Source: Bilamarchaeum sp050303335 (GTDB lineage: Archaea > Micrarchaeota > Micrarchaeia > Anstonellales > Bilamarchaeaceae). Taken from it: 44,258 nucleotides of DNA. Below the pieces are notes generated by a model, which saw only the letters and a list, made by a program, of their open reading frames with translations, was not told where the DNA came from and ran no database searches. Location: assembly GCA_050303335.1 (NCBI GenBank), contig JBNLBN010000008.1, positions 1-44,258 on the forward strand, read 5' to 3'. Position 1 is the stretch's first letter. Each line of letters begins with the position of its first letter. The translations under genes and the position numbers were made by a program. Of the stretch, positions 41,334 through 44,258 are shown piece after piece.

Positions 41334-41558
41334 CTTCTTGCCTTTTGCAAGTTCGAAGAGGTCGTCGCATCCTCCTATATGATGATCGTTTATGAATATC
41401 TGGGGTACCGTCGTTCCACCGGAACGGATATACATCTCGTCCCATCGTTGCGAATCCTCGCCCACGTCTATCTCGGTGAATTCCACCCCCCTGGATGCAA
41501 GCAGGTCCTTTGCCCTCCAGCAGTAGGGGCAGTATGACTTCGTATAGATCTCAATCAT
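41307..41558 (-). CDS. Glutaredoxin
   Basis: This 83-residue dithiol glutaredoxin has the active site CPYC at 10-13, the cis-proline motif TVPQIF (50-55) and GGCDD (62-66), which binds glutathione or another thiol. It reduces protein disulfides; the thiol donor in this organism is not known. The start overlaps the previous gene's stop by four bases (ATGA), so it is the last gene of a metS-orphan-glutaredoxin operon. Confidence 0.95.
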   Translation of the reverse strand: MIEIYTKSYCPYCWRAKDLLASRGVEFTEIDVGEDSQRWDEMYIRSGGTTVPQIFINDHHIGGCDDLFELAKGKKLDVLLGEE

Positions 41559-41827
41559 TTCGATCCCCTCAATGAGCTTCGGAGTTGAAGCTCCTCATCT
41601 CTGCTTATCGGCACGAACTTCACGCCAGGGATATCAGAAAAGTGGCGCAGTCTCCTGTTGGGATCGGTTTCCAGCGTGTAGCCTGTATCACTTACATTCT
41701 TCCGAATCTGCTCCGAAAGCAGGGGGATGCTATTTCCAAAAACCCTTACCGGGGATTTTTCGCTTATCTCGGCAAAAAACTTTTTTGTTTTGCCATCAGA
41801 TTTGTATACTAATATTCTCGGGGTCAT
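41555..41827 (-). CDS. Small protein of unknown function in the metS operon
   Basis: I do not recognise this 90-residue protein. It has an N-terminal strand-like segment MTPRILVYKSDGKTKKFFAE, a basic middle and no cysteine, signal peptide or membrane helix. It overlaps the metS stop and the glutaredoxin start, each by four bases, and is thus translationally coupled on both sides. The tight coupling supports a real gene and suggests a role tied to translation or redox control, but no function can be assigned. Confidence 0.7.
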   Translation of the reverse strand: MTPRILVYKSDGKTKKFFAEISEKSPVRVFGNSIPLLSEQIRKNVSDTGYTLETDPNRRLRHFSDIPGVKFVPISRDEELQLRSSLRGSK

Positions 41828-43947
41828 CTTATCACACCATCTTCTAATTTCCTTGTTTTTACCGTTTTTTCTCCAATGACAAGCTTGTTGCCATCGTGCA
41901 CAAGTTCAAAATTATCCACTTCTATCTTCACTTTGGAAAAATCATCGATTGTTATCATATTCTTTGGATTCATCTCACTTCCTTCAAGCGATATCTTCGT
42001 CCCGACATCAGCATCAGGCGAAACAACCTCTACTGCATCCTTATTCTCTGCAGCAAGAAGCATGCCCTGGGATTCAATTCCGCGGAGTTTTGCAGGTTTC
42101 AGGTTCCGGAGTATTATCACCTTTCTGCCAACGAGTTCCTCTTCAGTGTAATGGCCAACGAGCCCGGAGACTATCTGCCTCGTACCATCTCCCAGTTCCA
42201 CCTTCTCCACAAACAGCTTTTCTGCATCCGGATGCTTTTCGACCGAAATTATCCTGCCCACCTCCAGGTCAAGGTCCCCGAACTTCGCCTCCTGCCTCTG
42301 CTTTCCGGAGAATTTCTCCCTGAACCTGGCAACATCCTCCTGCTCGATCTTCCTGAACAACGGCCGGGGATTTCCTATCATGTGCCCTTCTTCTATCGTC
42401 CTTCCAAGATCCTCCCATCTCCCAAGCCCTGTTCCAAGCTGCTTTGATATGTTTTCTGCAGTCTGCGGAAGGTATGGCTCGATCATTATGGAAATCTTCC
42501 TCACTTCGTCTACAAGTATCCCGATTACCGATCTGGCCCTCTGTATGTCCTCCTTAACCAGAACCCAGGGGGCATTGTCCTGGAAATATTTGTTCGCATT
42601 CTTGGAATAATTCATGATCCTGTGGATTCCATCCTTGATCCGCACCTTCTCGAAATCCTCTTCGATCTCCTTCATCAGCTTTTCCTGGGATTCTAGATAT
42701 TTCCGGTCCGATTCATTGGGATCGATCTTCGGGACTCTGGAATCCATGTTGTTCTTTACAAAGACAAGGGTCCTGTTGACAAGGTTGCCGATATTGGCAA
42801 GGAGCTCGTTATTGGTCTTTTCGGCAAAATCGTCCCATGCGAACTGCGAATCAGCCTTCTCAGGCCTGTTCGAAAGCAGGTAATACCTCCAGACATCGCT
42901 TGGTATACCGGTTTTAATCGCATCGTCGCCGAAGACGCCCACATGCCTTGATTTCGAGAACTTCCCGTTCTCGTAATTGAGATACTCTGTAGTCGATATG
43001 TGGTGCAGGAGCGTCCAGTCCTGTTTTGTTCCCATCAGTGTGGACGGGAAGATCACCGTATGGAATGGCACATTGTCCTTTCCCATGAACTGGTAGAGCC
43101 TGACTTCATCAGGGTTCATCCACCATTTCCTCCAGTCGTCCGTCAGGTTCGCAGTAATCGAGATATATCCGATCGGGGCATCGAACCACACGTAGAACAC
43201 CTTGTTCTCGTAGCCTTCAAGCGGTACGGGCACCCCCCATTTGAGGTCCCGAGTTATCGCCCTCTTCTTGAGCCCTTCCCGCAGCCATGACCTGGCTATG
43301 TTCGTGGAGTTCTCAGACCAGAAACCTTCGGAAGATGATTTGTCTATCCACTTCCCGAGCTGCTTCTCAATTCCTGGAAGGTCGATGTAAAGATGCTTGG
43401 TTTTCCTCTTGACAAGCGGCGATTTTGAAATCTTTGAAACCGGATCCTTCAATTCATCCGGCCTGAGGAGCTTTCCGCACTTGTCGCACTGGTCCCCCCG
43501 GGCACCAGCATATTCGCAGAACGGACATGTCCCCTCGATGTACCTGTCTGCAAGGAACATGTCAGCCTTCTCGTCATAGTACTGCTCGCTTTCCTCTTCA
43601 ACTATATACCCGTTCTCGTTCAATTTCGTAAATATGCCCTGCACGATCTCAGTGTGCTTTTTTGTGGATGTCCTTCCGAAATAATCGAACTTGATCCCGA
43701 ACCATTCATATATTTCCTTGTGGATTTTGTAGTACTTCTCGCAGATCTCCTGGGGGCTGCATTTCTCCTCAATGGCCTTAATCTCGGTTGCCGTTCCGTA
43801 TTCATCGGTTCCGCACACATACAAGCTCTCATATCCGCGGGACTTGCAGTATCTTGAATAGACGTCTGCTGACAGCACGCAGCCTATGATGTTTCCAAGA
43901 TGGGGCACATTGTTCACATAAGGAAGTGCCGAAGTAATTAGCTTCAT
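41824..43947 (-). CDS. metS: Methionyl-tRNA synthetase with C-terminal tRNA-binding domain
   Basis: MetRS charges both initiator and elongator tRNA-Met. The 707-residue class Ia enzyme has the first signature as PHLGN (15-19) and the second as KFSKS in GKFSKSRHVGVFGDDAIKTG, where F replaces the usual M. The zinc knuckle is CPFC...CDKC. Anticodon helices precede a C-terminal EMAPII/Trbp111-like OB domain (about 590-707). The FSKS form and the following VFGD...GIPSDVWRYYLL segment are closer to eukaryotic cytosolic MetRS than to the common archaeal form. It is the first gene of a three-gene operon. Confidence 0.96.
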   Translation of the reverse strand: MKLITSALPYVNNVPHLGNIIGCVLSADVYSRYCKSRGYESLYVCGTDEYGTATEIKAIEEKCSPQEICEKYYKIHKEIYEWFGIKFDYFGRTSTKKHTEIVQGIFTKLNENGYIVEEESEQYYDEKADMFLADRYIEGTCPFCEYAGARGDQCDKCGKLLRPDELKDPVSKISKSPLVKRKTKHLYIDLPGIEKQLGKWIDKSSSEGFWSENSTNIARSWLREGLKKRAITRDLKWGVPVPLEGYENKVFYVWFDAPIGYISITANLTDDWRKWWMNPDEVRLYQFMGKDNVPFHTVIFPSTLMGTKQDWTLLHHISTTEYLNYENGKFSKSRHVGVFGDDAIKTGIPSDVWRYYLLSNRPEKADSQFAWDDFAEKTNNELLANIGNLVNRTLVFVKNNMDSRVPKIDPNESDRKYLESQEKLMKEIEEDFEKVRIKDGIHRIMNYSKNANKYFQDNAPWVLVKEDIQRARSVIGILVDEVRKISIMIEPYLPQTAENISKQLGTGLGRWEDLGRTIEEGHMIGNPRPLFRKIEQEDVARFREKFSGKQRQEAKFGDLDLEVGRIISVEKHPDAEKLFVEKVELGDGTRQIVSGLVGHYTEEELVGRKVIILRNLKPAKLRGIESQGMLLAAENKDAVEVVSPDADVGTKISLEGSEMNPKNMITIDDFSKVKIEVDNFELVHDGNKLVIGEKTVKTRKLEDGVIR

Positions 43948-43962
43948 GCAATCACTTTGATT

Positions 43963-43977
43963 AGTTATTTTTAAGAA
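43963..43977. promoter_or_regulatory. Shared TATA element between metS and the amidotransferase-like gene
   Basis: GTTATTTTTAAGAAG lies in the middle of the 53 bases separating the two ATG codons, about 24 bases from metS and about 29 from the rightward gene. This is nearly the same geometry as between carS and sppA. Confidence 0.5.
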
Positions 43978-44000
43978 GCTTCAGAATCAATATTACCTGG

Positions 44001-44258
44001 ATGGATAGATTACGGGTAGCCATAATCGACTGTTCTCCCGAAGACCAGAAATTATCATATTTGGGAATCAGATGGACTATTGGCGGTTTGGTCGGAAAGA
44101 AAGTGGCGGAATTCGCCCACAGCAAGGGCATCACTATTGTCCCCAAGATCTACTGGCCGGCCGGAAAAAGAGGGAGTTTCCCGAGGAAAGGCTCCTTCGA
44201 TGCTGTTATTGTTCCAGGTTCAAGATACAACATAGACGAGGAGAACCTTGCCAGGAAT
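44001..44258 (+). CDS. Glutamine amidotransferase class I-like protein, 5' part only
   Basis: The gene runs off the right end of the window; 86 codons are visible from ATG 44001. The N-terminus LRVAIIDCSPEDQKLSYLGI and the later FDAVIVPGSRYNIDEE resemble the first strand and the G-G/S loop of class I glutamine amidotransferases such as those of GMP synthase. The catalytic cysteine would lie beyond the visible part, so activity cannot be judged. A TATA box shared with metS lies about 29 bases upstream. Another Rossmann-like family remains possible. Confidence 0.55.
   Translation, partial: MDRLRVAIIDCSPEDQKLSYLGIRWTIGGLVGKKVAEFAHSKGITIVPKIYWPAGKRGSFPRKGSFDAVIVPGSRYNIDEENLARN

Noticed and set aside
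1..44258. CRISPR array, insertion sequence, integrase or phage region
   Set aside because: No regularly spaced repeats, transposase, integrase or att-like duplications were seen on reading both strands.

Overview
The window is a continuous, gene-dense stretch of archaeal chromosome with moderate GC. Archaeal affiliation rests on the rpl30e-nusA pair, archaeal DnaG, MCM, CarS (archaeal lipid synthesis), Trm5, eS8, a Cgi121-like KEOPS subunit, a Pab1020-type RNA ligase, class III signal-peptide pilins, and TATA-box promoters 24-30 bases ahead of mostly leaderless start codons. The compact layout, the DSDGG-type cysteine repeats and the many unrecognised secreted proteins suggest a DPANN-type lineage. 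This is an inference; the phylum cannot be fixed from the sequence alone. No gene-free gap exceeds 200 bases. I see no tRNA, rRNA, CRISPR array, insertion sequence or integrase.

Layout. 1-3.4 kb: end of the RNA polymerase-associated cluster (rpl30e, nusA), then an opposing aspS-surE-SDR operon. 3.5-11.0 kb: six tandem, translationally coupled polytopic membrane proteins sharing an N-terminal two-helix hairpin with a loop K-x-E, an invariant R-x5-R-x2-G motif and mostly a similar C-terminal tail. A Kazal-like lipoprotein with four cysteine repeats follows. I regard this array as the best candidate for an undescribed system. It resembles VirB6/TrbL (CedA-like) membrane components of DNA or protein transfer machines, with VirB2-like hairpins, but no partner ATPase is present here. 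12.6-16.1 kb: RNA ligase and its PIN-domain partner (convergent), carS, sppA and a cysteine-rich membrane protein. 16.1-19.7 kb: an operon of five pilin-like proteins, then a GNAT acetyltransferase. 20.1-23.5 kb: dnaG with a structured leader, a CBS-pair protein and two HEAT-like proteins. 23.6-28.7 kb: leuS, trm5, a small exported protein and a presenilin-like protease.

28.7-39.5 kb: mcm, then a minus-strand pilus operon (winged-helix/coiled-coil protein, FlaI/TadA-type ATPase, coiled-coil protein, two TadB/TadC-like membrane proteins, class III pilin). A protein with four winged-helix repeats is divergent from it. 39.5-44.3 kb: cgi121, rps8e, an MFS-like transporter, a metS-orphan-glutaredoxin operon and the 5' end of a glutamine-amidotransferase-like gene.

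How the parts may work together. The 16-19.7 kb pilins and the 30.8-36.2 kb motor can be read as one Epd/Tad-like type IV filament system split over two loci. SppA and the presenilin-like protease could clear signal peptides left by the many exported proteins. The six-protein array and its lipoprotein probably form a separate envelope complex.
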